DNA of 17,119 bases from T1Sed10-7 sp046483565. Its GTDB lineage: Bacteria; Actinomycetota; Nitriliruptoria; Nitriliruptorales; Nitriliruptoraceae. A model generated the notes under the pieces. The model ran no database searches, was not told the DNA's origin, and saw nothing but the letters and a program-made list of their open reading frames with translations. Where the stretch lies: assembly GCA_046483565.1 (NCBI GenBank), contig JAWOCZ010000307.1:1-17119 (forward strand). The letters run 5' to 3'. This document shows positions 1 to 7,022 of the stretch, one piece after another. Position 1 is the first letter of the stretch. Each line of letters opens with the position of its first letter. Both the position numbers and the translations under genes were made by a program.

Positions 1-791
1 ACGAGCGAGGGGCGTGTGGCGAACAGCGACCCGTGACGGTTGAGGATCTGGAGGTCGACGGGAGGCACCGGCCCGGAGGAGGCGCCGTAGAGGACCAGCA
101 GGCCGCGTGGCTTCAAGCTCCTGAGCGAGCTGTCGAAGGTCGCCTGGCCGACCGAGTCGTACACCACGTCGACGCCTTCGCCGCCCGTCAAATCGCGGAC
201 GGCCTGGGGGACGTCGACGTCGCGGTACAGGATGACCTCGTCCGCGCCGAGGGCGCGGACCTCTGCCGCCTTCTCCGGCGTCGAGGTGGCGGCGATCACG
301 CGCGCGCCGCGCCGGACCGCGAGCTGGACGAGCAGCCGGCCCACGCCGCCGGCGGCGGCGAACGCCAGCACCGTCTCGCCGGTGCGCAGGCTCCGGGTGG
401 AGTGGGTCAGGTAGTGCGCGGTCATGCCCTGCAGCATCAGTGCGGCGGCCTGCTCCGGCTCGACGCCCGCCGGTACGCGTACGGCTCGGGCGGCGGGCAC
501 GCACACGCGCTCCGCGTAGGAACCGCGACGGTCGGACCACGCGACGATGTCGCCGACCTGACGGGAGGTCACGCCGGTGCCGACCGCGACCACCTCGCCG
601 GCGCCTTCCAGCCCGAGACCGCCGGGCAGATCGATGTCGTACTGCCCCGAGCGCTGGTAGGTGTCGATGAAGTTGACGCCCGCTGCCGCGACCTCCACCA
701 GGACCTCGTCGGGCCCGGGGGTGGGACCGGGCACCTGCGCCACCCGCAGCACCTCCGGACCACCGTGGGTCTCCAGCAGGATCGCGTCCAT
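1..791 (-). CDS. NADPH:quinone oxidoreductase, zinc-independent MDR family (3' end outside window)
   Basis: A medium-chain dehydrogenase/reductase of the quinone oxidoreductase type, expected to reduce quinones or related electrophiles with NADPH in the cytoplasm. The frame is open from ATG at 791 to the window edge and gives 263 residues; the family is usually about 325, so roughly 60 C-terminal residues are missing. The N-terminal GroES-like part contains GVNFIDTYQRSGQY (about 38-51), typical of QOR. The Rossmann motif AAAGGVG lies at about 145-151, followed by LVQLA and a second-strand region with TSTPEKA. No structural-zinc cysteine cluster is visible, which fits QOR rather than a zinc alcohol dehydrogenase. 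The start is supported by GAGGAG at 798-803, six bases upstream. It is divergent from the AAA+ gene. The exact substrate cannot be told from sequence. Confidence 0.9.
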   Translation of the reverse strand, partial: MDAILLETHGGPEVLRVAQVPGPTPGPDEVLVEVAAAGVNFIDTYQRSGQYDIDLPGGLGLEGAGEVVAVGTGVTSRQVGDIVAWSDRRGSYAERVCVPAARAVRVPAGVEPEQAAALMLQGMTAHYLTHSTRSLRTGETVLAFAAAGGVGRLLVQLAVRRGARVIAATSTPEKAAEVRALGADEVILYRDVDVPQAVRDLTGGEGVDVVYDSVGQATFDSSLRSLKPRGLLVLYGASSGPVPPVDLQILNRHGSLFATRPSL

Positions 792-803
792 GCTCAGCTC
801 CTC

Positions 804-843
804 GTCCCCTGGGATGAGTCCCCGGGATGCGTCCCCGGGATGC
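804..843. repeat. Three direct repeats of about 13 bp in the QOR 5' leader
   Basis: The units are 804-817, 818-830 and 831-843. The last two are identical (GTCCCCGGGATGC); the first has one inserted T and a final A. Each of the two identical units contains the palindrome TCCCGGGA. They lie directly upstream of the QOR ribosome binding site in the divergent intergenic region. They could be repeated regulator sites or simple slippage; the sequence does not decide. Confidence 0.7.
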
Positions 844-972
844 GCACTGGCGCCACGGTAGTGGCTCGTGCCCTGCGCCTCCCCGGACCCATGATCGGGG
901 CGGGCGACGGCCTGCGCCCACGACCCGGTGGTGGCGGTCGGCGCCGGGTGGTCAACAGTGGCCGGGGTGCCG

Positions 973-978
973 TAGCCT
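973..978 (+). promoter_or_regulatory. Candidate -10 element (TAGCCT) for the AAA+ gene
   Basis: TAGCCT fits the loose actinobacterial -10 pattern TANNNT and lies 47 bases upstream of the GTG start, giving a predicted leader of about 40 bases that includes the strong SD. No convincing -35 is seen at 17-18 bases, so this is tentative. Confidence 0.25.
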
Positions 979-1012
979 CTGGCGTCGCCCGGCCGCGAGC
1001 GTCGGCCACGAC

Positions 1013-1018
1013 GAGGAG
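1013..1018 (+). promoter_or_regulatory. Ribosome binding site fixing the AAA+ ATPase start
   Basis: GAGGAG ends 7 bases before GTG at 1026. The reading frame stays open far upstream, to 33, but that extension overlaps the opposite-strand quinone oxidoreductase and has no family similarity. This SD therefore sets the start. Confidence 0.8.
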
Positions 1019-1025
1019 CCCTCTG

Positions 1026-1922
1026 GTGTCGCCTGAGTTCGCGGGGGTCGAGGACGTCCGCACCCGCCTTGAGGCCGCCGGCTACCTCGTCGACACCTCG
1101 ATCGAGACGGTGGTCTACCTCGCCGAGCGGCTCGGCAAGCCCATCCTCGTCGAGGGCCCGGCCGGTGTGGGCAAGACCGAGCTCGCCAAGGCCGTCGCCA
1201 TGGCCCGTGAGGCCGAGCTCGTGCGCCTGCAGTGCTACGAGGGTCTGGACGAGGCCAAGGCGCTCTACGAGTGGAACTACCGCAAGCAGTTGTTGCGCAT
1301 CACCCACGCGCGTGGCGGTGACGCGGATGGCGGCGAGGCATGGGACGACGTCGAGGACGACCTGTTCAGCGAGCACTACCTGCTCGAGCGACCGCTGCTG
1401 CACGCCCTGCGCAACGAGCGCCAGACGGTGCTGCTGATCGACGAGGTCGACAAGGTCGACCTCGAGTTCGAGGCGCTGCTGCTGGAGATCCTGTCCGACT
1501 TCCAGGTGACGATCCCCGAGCTCGGCACCGTGCGAGGCACCCGGCACCCGTTCGTCGTACTCACCTCGAACGGGACACGCGAGCTGTCCGAGGCCCTCAA
1601 GCGCCGCTGCCTCTACCTCCACATCGACTACCCTAGCGTGGAACGCGAACGGGCGATCGTGCTGTCCAGGGTCCCGGACGCGCCACAGGCCATGGCGGAC
1701 CAGCTCGTGCGGATCGTGCGCTCGCTCCGGCAGCTCGAGTTGAAGAAGCCGCCATCGGTGTCGGAGACCCTGGACTGGGCGCGGACGCTGCTCGAGCTCG
1801 GGTTCGGATCGGTCGACGAGCAGGTCCTCAAGGGCACGGTCAACGTGGTGCTCAAGCACCACCAGGATGTCGAGCGCGCCCTGGCGCACCTGACGATCCC
1901 GCCGCGTCCGGAGATGAACTGA
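1026..1922 (+). CDS. MoxR/CoxD-like AAA+ ATPase
   Basis: A 298-residue AAA+ ATPase of the MoxR group, which includes CoxD. These proteins act as ATP-driven chaperones that mature or remodel a client, usually with a von Willebrand A (VWA) partner. Walker A is GPAGVGKT at 44-51, Walker B VLLIDE at about 135-140, sensor 1 LTSNGTRELSEALKRRC at about 179-195 with Asn182, followed by arginines at 193-194. GTG at 1026 is chosen because GAGGAG lies seven bases before it. Four bases separate its stop from the next gene, and a CoxE-like VWA gene follows one gene later, so this is very probably an AAA+/VWA pair. No carbon monoxide dehydrogenase genes lie in the window, so the client is unknown. Confidence 0.93.
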   Translation: MSPEFAGVEDVRTRLEAAGYLVDTSIETVVYLAERLGKPILVEGPAGVGKTELAKAVAMAREAELVRLQCYEGLDEAKALYEWNYRKQLLRITHARGGDADGGEAWDDVEDDLFSEHYLLERPLLHALRNERQTVLLIDEVDKVDLEFEALLLEILSDFQVTIPELGTVRGTRHPFVVLTSNGTRELSEALKRRCLYLHIDYPSVERERAIVLSRVPDAPQAMADQLVRIVRSLRQLELKKPPSVSETLDWARTLLELGFGSVDEQVLKGTVNVVLKHHQDVERALAHLTIPPRPEMN

Positions 1923-1926
1923 CCCC

Positions 1927-3486
1927 GTGAGCGATGGCGAGCACGGCTCGGACGTCGTCGGGCACACCGGCACGAGCGGCGGCACGAGCGGCGGCACGAG
2001 CGACGACCTCATGGCTGCCGACCGGCGCACCCTGGTGATCGGGGCGCTGGCGATGGTGGGCCTGGTCCTGGTGGGGGTGGTGAGCGGATCGTTGTTCGCC
2101 AGCTCGGCGTGTGACGACATCACCCCGCGTGCCGTCACGGTGCCCGCCGCCGGCAGCGATCTCGGGCTGCTCGGCAGCGCGTTGGATGGACTGGACGAGG
2201 ATGAGCTGGCCAGCCTGCGGGCTGAGCTCACGTCGCTGACCGACGAGCTCGGCAGCATCACGGGTGTCGCCGAGGTACCGGGTGCGGCGTCGTTGGCCGC
2301 CACGGCCGATGGGGTGGCCAGCCTCGGCGAGGAGGTCGTCACGCTTCGTGCCTCCGGCGACGATGCGGTCGCGGCGGTGACCCTGGGCTCGGGCACGCCG
2401 GTCGGCAGCGGGCCGCACCTGTACACCCTCGCGCTGACCAACCCCCTGACCGGGCAGGTGGACGCGCTCCAGCCCCTGGACGAGGGACTCGAGGGCCTGA
2501 CGTGTCAGGACACGGCCCTGGTCGGCAGTGCGCTCGCCTTCCACCTCGACGCCGGCGACGGGCAGCTGCTGGTCCTGCGGGTCGAGGAGGACGGCGACGA
2601 GCCGGAGCTGGAGCTGCGGGATCCGGTGGCGGGACAGGTATGGGCCGCCGAGCTGCGGTTGCCCACCGCACCGGCCGGGTTGGCCGGCGCGCGTTTGACC
2701 GCCGGCCTCGGCCCGGAGGTCATCGTGGCCGGGACCCGGACCACGCCGGGCGAGGAGGCTCCGGTGTTCGCCGGGGTGGCGCGCACGGACGGTGCGGCGC
2801 TGTGGTCCCTGGACCGCGTGGCGCTCGAGGCCACGGGGGTCCCGCTCTCCGACGAGCGCCCCACCCGGGCCGAGGTGATCGCGGTGGGTGACGTGCTCGC
2901 CCTGGCTGTGCTGCGCCAGGTCGACGGCGATGGGCGTGCCGACGAGGAGGCCGAGCAGGATCTGCGATCCGTCGGCCCGCAGCGGCTGCTCGCTCTGGAT
3001 CCGGCCGACGGCACCGTGCGGTGGCAGGCCGAGCTCGAACCGACCGAGCGCATCATGGACGCCCGCAGCTCAGGGGACAGCAGCCAGGTCGTGCTGGTCG
3101 ACCGCGTGTCGTCTGCGGTCCGGGTCCTCATCGACACGGGGGAGGACGTCCGATCGGTGGACGGTCCGAGGATCGGACCGCTCGCTCCCGAGGCGCCCGG
3201 AGCATCCGAGGAGAGCGGCCTGCCGGTGACGTCGGGTCGTGCCCCGAGGGCAGGGGTGGCAGCCCTGCCCGCCGGGCCGACGCTGGTCGGGGTGGGGGAG
3301 CGCCTGCTGGTGCTGCCGAGCGGGGCCGCTGGGGCCGACGGTGCGCCCGCCGACGCCGGCCTGGTGGAGGTCGCGCTACCGGTCGTCGACGTGGCCAGGC
3401 ACCCGGGCGGGGTGAGCCTGCTCCTGGCGGGGCCGGCGGCGCAGCGGGCGCTCGTCACCTTCGACGGCGCGCCAGACGCGGGCTGA
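1927..3486 (+). CDS. Membrane-anchored protein with PQQ-like beta-propeller repeats, function unknown
   Basis: A 519-residue protein with a Gly/Ser/Thr-rich cytoplasmic tail (about 1-35), one hydrophobic segment (about 36-58) and a large, acidic, probably extracytoplasmic part. Cys62 just after the membrane segment does not form a clear lipobox. Residues about 355-370 (LLALDPADGTVRWQAEL) match the blade motif of PQQ/quinoprotein-like propellers; weaker versions are near 235-245 (GQVWAAEL) and 280-300 (DGAALWSLDR). No enzyme active site is recognisable, so a binding or scaffold role is more likely. GTG at 1927 follows the AAA+ stop by four bases with only a distant SD (CGGAG at 1909-1913), suggesting translational coupling; ATG at 2011 is an alternative start. 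Its place between AAA+ and VWA genes suggests a partner or client, which is inference. Confidence 0.85.
   Translation: MSDGEHGSDVVGHTGTSGGTSGGTSDDLMAADRRTLVIGALAMVGLVLVGVVSGSLFASSACDDITPRAVTVPAAGSDLGLLGSALDGLDEDELASLRAELTSLTDELGSITGVAEVPGAASLAATADGVASLGEEVVTLRASGDDAVAAVTLGSGTPVGSGPHLYTLALTNPLTGQVDALQPLDEGLEGLTCQDTALVGSALAFHLDAGDGQLLVLRVEEDGDEPELELRDPVAGQVWAAELRLPTAPAGLAGARLTAGLGPEVIVAGTRTTPGEEAPVFAGVARTDGAALWSLDRVALEATGVPLSDERPTRAEVIAVGDVLALAVLRQVDGDGRADEEAEQDLRSVGPQRLLALDPADGTVRWQAELEPTERIMDARSSGDSSQVVLVDRVSSAVRVLIDTGEDVRSVDGPRIGPLAPEAPGASEESGLPVTSGRAPRAGVAALPAGPTLVGVGERLLVLPSGAAGADGAPADAGLVEVALPVVDVARHPGGVSLLLAGPAAQRALVTFDGAPDAG
1969..2004 (+). repeat. 12-bp tandem repeat, three copies, inside the propeller gene
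   Basis: GGCACGAGCGGC occurs at 1969-1980 and 1981-1992, and with one mismatch at 1993-2004. It encodes a short Gly-Thr-Ser-Gly linker in the N-terminal tail before the membrane segment. The unit is a multiple of three, so copy-number change would keep the frame. Confidence 0.85.
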
Positions 3487-3512
3487 CCCCCCGCACCCTG
3501 GCGTCGGCTGGC

Positions 3513-3518
3513 TACCTT
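3513..3518 (+). promoter_or_regulatory. Candidate internal -10 element (TACCTT) before the VWA gene
   Basis: TACCTT fits TANNNT and lies in the 80-base gap between the propeller and VWA genes, giving a predicted leader of about 40 bases. No good -35 is visible. The VWA gene may have its own promoter or simply be read through from the AAA+ gene. Confidence 0.22.
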
Positions 3519-3554
3519 CATGCCCGCCCTGTCATCGGCCGTTGAAGCGTGGGC

Positions 3555-3560
3555 GAGGAG
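3555..3560 (+). promoter_or_regulatory. Ribosome binding site fixing the VWA gene start
   Basis: GAGGAG ends six bases before GTG at 3567. A longer in-frame start at 3549 would translate this SD itself as Glu-Glu and has no SD of its own, so 3567 is preferred. Confidence 0.8.
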
Positions 3561-3566
3561 CATGCT

Positions 3567-5018
3567 GTGCCGAGCGATCGTGACCGCCTCACGGCGGAGC
3601 TCACCGAGGAACCCCCGCCGTTGGCGGGTGTACTGGCCCGGGCGCTCGACCTGGTCGCTGCCCTGCGCCGTGCCGGGCTTCCTGCGGCCCAGGCTGGCGC
3701 GATCGACGCCGTGCGGGCGCTGCGGCACGTGGAGTTGCTCGAGCGCGAGCAGCTCCGTGAGGCCCTGGCGGCCGTGACCGTGACGGCGCGCACCCAACGG
3801 GGCGCCTTCGACGAGCTGTTCGACCTGTACTTCCCCGCGCGCCCGGTCGCCCCCAGCCAGAAGCCGAGCGAGGAGCCCGAACCGGATGAGGGCGAGCGGG
3901 GCGACGCCGACGCTGACCTCGACCCCGATGACGCGCTGCGTGCGCTGCTCGAGGTGCTGGACCAGGGCGACCAGGAGGCGATCCGACGGGCCGCACGTGC
4001 CGCCGTGGAACGGTTCGGGCGGGTCGAGGGCCGCGATGGCCGGGTGACCTACTTCCAGTACAAGGTGTTCCGCGCGATCGATCTGCAGCAGCTGCTCACC
4101 GAACTGCTGGGGCGCGAACAGGACGAGCGTGACGGTGAGCTGTCGCCGCTGGAGGAGCGGCTGCTCCGGGACGAGTTCGAGCGCCGGCTCCGGACGTTCC
4201 GAGAGGAGGTCGATACGGAGATCCGGCGGCACGCCGCCGCCGATCGTGGCCTCGAGCGGGTCGCCGAGCGGCTCGTGCGACCTCCGATCGAGGAGCGCGA
4301 TCTGTTCCACCTGAACCGCGACGAGCAGCAGGAGCTGCGTGCCCAGATCCGGCCGCTGGCGCGGAAGCTCGCGACCCGTGTCGCCGCGAAGCGTCGGGAG
4401 GGGCGCGATGGCCGGCTGGACATCCGGCGGACGGTCCGCCGCTCGCTCATCACCGGGGGGGTTCCCTTCGAGCCCACCTTCCGTCCGCGGCGTCCGCACA
4501 AACCGGAGCTGTTCCTGCTGTGCGATGTGTCCGGTTCGGTGGCGTCCTTCTCCCGCTTCACCCTCCACCTCGTCCACGCGCTGCAGGAGCAGTTCTCCAC
4601 CGTGCGGTCCTTCGCGTTCGTCGATGCGCTGGACGAGGTCACGTCGTGGTTGGCCGGCGGTGAGGTGGACGAGGCCATGCGTCGCATGCTCGTGGAGGCC
4701 GAGCTGGTGTGGCTCGACGGTCACTCCGACTACGGACGTGCGTTCGAGGGCTTCCACGCCGAGTACGCAGCCGGCGTGGGACCGCGCACGACCGTGCTGA
4801 TCCTCGGTGACGCGCGCAACAACCACCGGCAGTCCGCCGCCTGGGTGCTGGCGGATCTCCAGCGCCGGGCACGCCACGTGTACTGGCTGAACCCCGAACC
4901 CCTGCACTTCTGGGACAGCGGTGACTCGATCGCCTCGAACTACGCCCGGTACGTCGACGACATGGTCGAGGTCCGCAATCTCAACCAGCTCGCCAGCTTC
5001 GTCGAGAGGATCGCCTGA
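3567..5018 (+). CDS. CoxE-like VWA domain protein
   Basis: A 483-residue soluble protein of the CoxE-like VWA family, the usual partner of MoxR/CoxD AAA+ ATPases; in the CO dehydrogenase system CoxD and CoxE assist active-site metal cluster assembly. The N-terminal two-thirds are charged and helical with an acidic stretch near 95-125. The VWA domain begins near 312 with LFLLCDVSGSV, carrying the metal-site DxSxS (Asp320, Ser322, Ser324). HSDYGRAF at 386-393 supplies the loop 2 position, and Asp415 in ILGDARNN the later metal-site acid. The C-terminal PEPLHFWDSGDS...Y...VRNLNQL pattern is typical of CoxE-like proteins. GTG at 3567 is chosen for its SD at 3555-3560. The gene lies 80 bases after the propeller gene and is the last of the module. 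Confidence 0.92.
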   Translation: MPSDRDRLTAELTEEPPPLAGVLARALDLVAALRRAGLPAAQAGAIDAVRALRHVELLEREQLREALAAVTVTARTQRGAFDELFDLYFPARPVAPSQKPSEEPEPDEGERGDADADLDPDDALRALLEVLDQGDQEAIRRAARAAVERFGRVEGRDGRVTYFQYKVFRAIDLQQLLTELLGREQDERDGELSPLEERLLRDEFERRLRTFREEVDTEIRRHAAADRGLERVAERLVRPPIEERDLFHLNRDEQQELRAQIRPLARKLATRVAAKRREGRDGRLDIRRTVRRSLITGGVPFEPTFRPRRPHKPELFLLCDVSGSVASFSRFTLHLVHALQEQFSTVRSFAFVDALDEVTSWLAGGEVDEAMRRMLVEAELVWLDGHSDYGRAFEGFHAEYAAGVGPRTTVLILGDARNNHRQSAAWVLADLQRRARHVYWLNPEPLHFWDSGDSIASNYARYVDDMVEVRNLNQLASFVERIA

Positions 5019-5105
5019 ACGCCTGGTGATGCCGGGCGACGGCGCTGGTGGCGCACGTGGCAACGCCTGGTGGTGCCGAGCCATGGCGCGTGTGGCGCGC
5101 ATGGC
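5018..5105 (+). repeat. Imperfect 44-bp tandem duplication between convergent genes
   Basis: The segments 5018-5061 and 5062-5105 align along their whole length with about 8 mismatches in 44 bases. Each begins AACGCCTGGTG. The first copy starts at the last base of the VWA stop codon. The second copy contains the stem-loop described at 5078-5107. Confidence 0.7.
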
Positions 5106-5107
5106 TC
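5078..5107. terminator. Stem-loop between convergent genes, likely bidirectional terminator
   Basis: The arms 5078-5090 and 5096-5107 form a 12-bp GC-rich stem with one bulged G and the loop TGTGG. It lies 60 bases after the VWA stop and 18 bases from the stop of the convergent HNH gene. There is no T tract, so it would be a hairpin-type or Rho-assisted terminator; the role is inferred from position and folding. Confidence 0.55.
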
Positions 5108-5124
5108 CGGACCTGCCGCGGTGC

Positions 5125-6882
5125 TCACTCGTCCGGCGCGGGGGCGGGGGCCGGTGGTGTGCCCGCTCGTGGCTGCCAGGTCGAGGGGACGGTCCGGGTG
5201 GTGAGCCCGCTGCGTTGGTGGGTCCAGGTGCGGCGGCCGTCGATCGTCTGGCTGACCTGCCAACCGTCTCGCTCCTTGTTCTGGTTGTGGATGGCGCACA
5301 GCGGCGCGAGCTCAGCGACGTCGGTGCTACCGGGGAGGTCGTCGGGGCGCGCGGCCCGCCAGGGTCGCGCGTGGTCGATCTCGCTCGTGCGTGCCGGTGC
5401 CCCGCATCCAGGAGCGCTGCACGTGTCGTGCAGTGCCAGCGTCGCGTCCCGGAGCCACCCCGGGGCGACGCGGATCCGTCGACCGACGCCGACGACCCCG
5501 CCGGTCTGGTCCAGGATCACCGTCCGGAGGTCGGCGCCGCGCTCCTCGAGCAGCCGGCGCGCCGTCGACGCGCTCACCCGCACGTGGCCGCCCAGCAGAC
5601 CGGTCAGCAGCACCCCCGGTGTCTGGGCGCGGTCGAGCAGCGTGTCGAGGTCAGCCCGCAGCAGGAGTTGGGGGCGGCTGCCGGACGAACGACGCCTCGG
5701 CGTGCCCGGATCCCGTTCGGACATCGTCGCCGGTTCGCCGTGCTCCCGGTCGTCCTCGGTGCCTCCGGCGAGGCCGCGCTCGAGCGCGTCGACGAGCTGG
5801 GCAGCGCGGCCGCGGCCATCGGCCTGCCCGCGATCGGCCGGTGCAGCGTCGCTGTCGACCGTGCCGTCCCGGACGTCGGTGCTCTTCGTTCCTCGGGCCG
5901 TCGGCGTGTTGAGCGCGGCGTCGATCACCGCCCAGGAGGTCGCGCCGAACTCACCCCACAGCCGCCCGCCGCTGCCATCCAGCCGGGGCTGCATCCCGAG
6001 GAACTCCCGCTCCTGCTCCCGACGTTCGGTCCGTTCGGCCGAGGTGGGCTGGAGCGCGGCCAACGACCAGGAGATGACGCGCGTGACGGCATCGGGCTCG
6101 CTGCCGCCGGTGCCCTCGAGGGCGTCCGCGATGGCCTGGTCGACCCGGTCGTCGAGGGAGCGGGGGAGCGGGCGCGCCTTCAACGCGACGGCTCGGACCT
6201 GGGCCCAGGACATCCGGCCCTCCTGGAAGCCGGCCCTGAGCGTCGGGAGGCGGCGGACCATCTCGGCGGCGGCGAGCAGCATGCGGGCGTCCGCCCGTGT
6301 CCGCCTGGCGATCGTCGTGACCCAGGTGTCCAGGCTGACGCCGGTGACCCCGGCCACGTCGGCGTGGTCCTGGAGGAGCAGGATCCCTTCGAGCGCTCGG
6401 GCGATCAGGCGGTCGGCCTCGCGCAGCTGCTCGAGGACGGTTGCCAGTCCCGGGATCTCGGCGAGCACGGGGAGGCCGAAGGGCGGAGTGCCCTCACCGG
6501 GCCGCGGGTCGTCCAGGTCGTGCAGGTACCTCCACGCCGCGTCGTCCACGGGGTGCGGTGCACGCTCCGGGCCGAGCGTGGTCACGGCCCGCTCGTCGGT
6601 CCGTCGTCGCTCGTCAGGCGGTGTGTCCGCGTCGTACCCACCACCGTGCTCGCTCGCGAGCCCGGCCAACGGCGTGTGCCGCTCCGTCCACGGTGGTGAT
6701 CCGGTCCGCCCGCCCGGTGCCCGTCGGTGTGCGTGCCAGCGTGGCTGCGAGTTGCAGCAGCGAGATGGAGGTCCGGGCACGCGCTCACGCGTTGGGTGAC
6801 GGTGGCCCGTGGCGCGGAGCGGCTGCGGTGGCCGTGGACCGGGGGACCATGGTGTCGGCGGGAGAACCAGGTGGATGCTCAT
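5125..6882 (-). CDS. DUF222 / HNH endonuclease (13E12 repeat-type protein)
   Basis: Up to 585 residues. DUF222 covers roughly 130-430 (helical, with TWVTTIARRTRADARMLLAAAE and MSWAQVRAVA), followed by a C-terminal HNH nuclease: Cys488 and Cys493 in CSAPGC, Asp503-His504 in EIDHA, Cys529, His532-Asn533 and Lys536 in LAPLCAIHNQNK. All key HNH positions are present, so the nuclease looks intact; the biological target of the family is not settled. The first ~100 residues are Pro/Arg-rich and unconvincing. ATG at 6882 has no SD but lies six bases after a -10 (TATGTT), which would allow a leaderless mRNA; GTG at 6780, 6585 or 6549 are alternatives. A SOS box covers the promoter, so DNA-damage induction is likely, as for several mycobacterial 13E12 genes. 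It converges on the VWA gene. Confidence 0.9.
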   Translation of the reverse strand: MSIHLVLPPTPWSPGPRPPQPLRATGHRHPTRERVPGPPSRCCNSQPRWHAHRRAPGGRTGSPPWTERHTPLAGLASEHGGGYDADTPPDERRRTDERAVTTLGPERAPHPVDDAAWRYLHDLDDPRPGEGTPPFGLPVLAEIPGLATVLEQLREADRLIARALEGILLLQDHADVAGVTGVSLDTWVTTIARRTRADARMLLAAAEMVRRLPTLRAGFQEGRMSWAQVRAVALKARPLPRSLDDRVDQAIADALEGTGGSEPDAVTRVISWSLAALQPTSAERTERREQEREFLGMQPRLDGSGGRLWGEFGATSWAVIDAALNTPTARGTKSTDVRDGTVDSDAAPADRGQADGRGRAAQLVDALERGLAGGTEDDREHGEPATMSERDPGTPRRRSSGSRPQLLLRADLDTLLDRAQTPGVLLTGLLGGHVRVSASTARRLLEERGADLRTVILDQTGGVVGVGRRIRVAPGWLRDATLALHDTCSAPGCGAPARTSEIDHARPWRAARPDDLPGSTDVAELAPLCAIHNQNKERDGWQVSQTIDGRRTWTHQRSGLTTRTVPSTWQPRAGTPPAPAPAPDE

Positions 6883-6883
6883 G

Positions 6884-6903
6884 TGTCGAACATACGTTCG
6901 ACA
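6884..6903 (-). promoter_or_regulatory. LexA (SOS) box upstream of the HNH endonuclease gene
   Basis: TGTCGAAC (6884-6891), ATAC, GTTCGACA (6896-6903) is a perfect 8-bp inverted repeat. Its core TCGAAC-N4-GTTCGA matches the Cheo/mycobacterial LexA-binding consensus. It overlaps the predicted -10 of the minus-strand gene, an ideal place for repression. It is also about 120 bases upstream of the divergent protease start and could affect that gene too. Confidence 0.88.
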
Positions 6904-6917
6904 TGCTGTCGGCGCAA
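6889..6917 (-). promoter_or_regulatory. Predicted promoter of the HNH endonuclease gene
   Basis: On the minus strand TTGCGC (6917-6912) and TATGTT (6894-6889) are separated by exactly 17 bases. Six bases after the -10 comes ATG at 6882, so transcription would begin at or next to the start codon. The -10 lies inside the SOS box. Confidence 0.55.
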
Positions 6918-6990
6918 GTGTTCCGTGCTGCGGGTTGTGGACGAGTCATCTTCCTGGCTTTCGTACGGCCGATGACACCCCTGGGCTCGG

Positions 6991-6996
6991 TACCGT
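6991..6996 (+). promoter_or_regulatory. Candidate -10 element (TACCGT) for the protease pair
   Basis: TACCGT fits TANNNT and lies 26 bases before GTG at 7023. No clear -35 is seen. It is the best candidate in the divergent intergenic region for the plus-strand proteases. Confidence 0.28.
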
Positions 6997-7022
6997 CGAG
7001 GACTCCAGTCCGAACGGATCCC

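Noticed and set aside
33..1025. Upstream extension of the AAA+ ATPase frame
   Set aside because: It is antisense to the quinone oxidoreductase, has no family-like sequence, and a strong SD places the start at 1026.
2505..5102. 865-residue open frame on the minus strand
   Set aside because: Low-complexity antisense shadow of the propeller and VWA genes; no domain.
4921..6799. Two long plus-strand frames (4921-6699 and 5048-6799)
   Set aside because: Both are antisense shadows of the DUF222-HNH gene and run through the convergent terminator region.
6441..7022. Start of the first protease at 6441
   Set aside because: That extension would overlap the opposite-strand nuclease gene and reads as Arg/Pro-rich shadow sequence.
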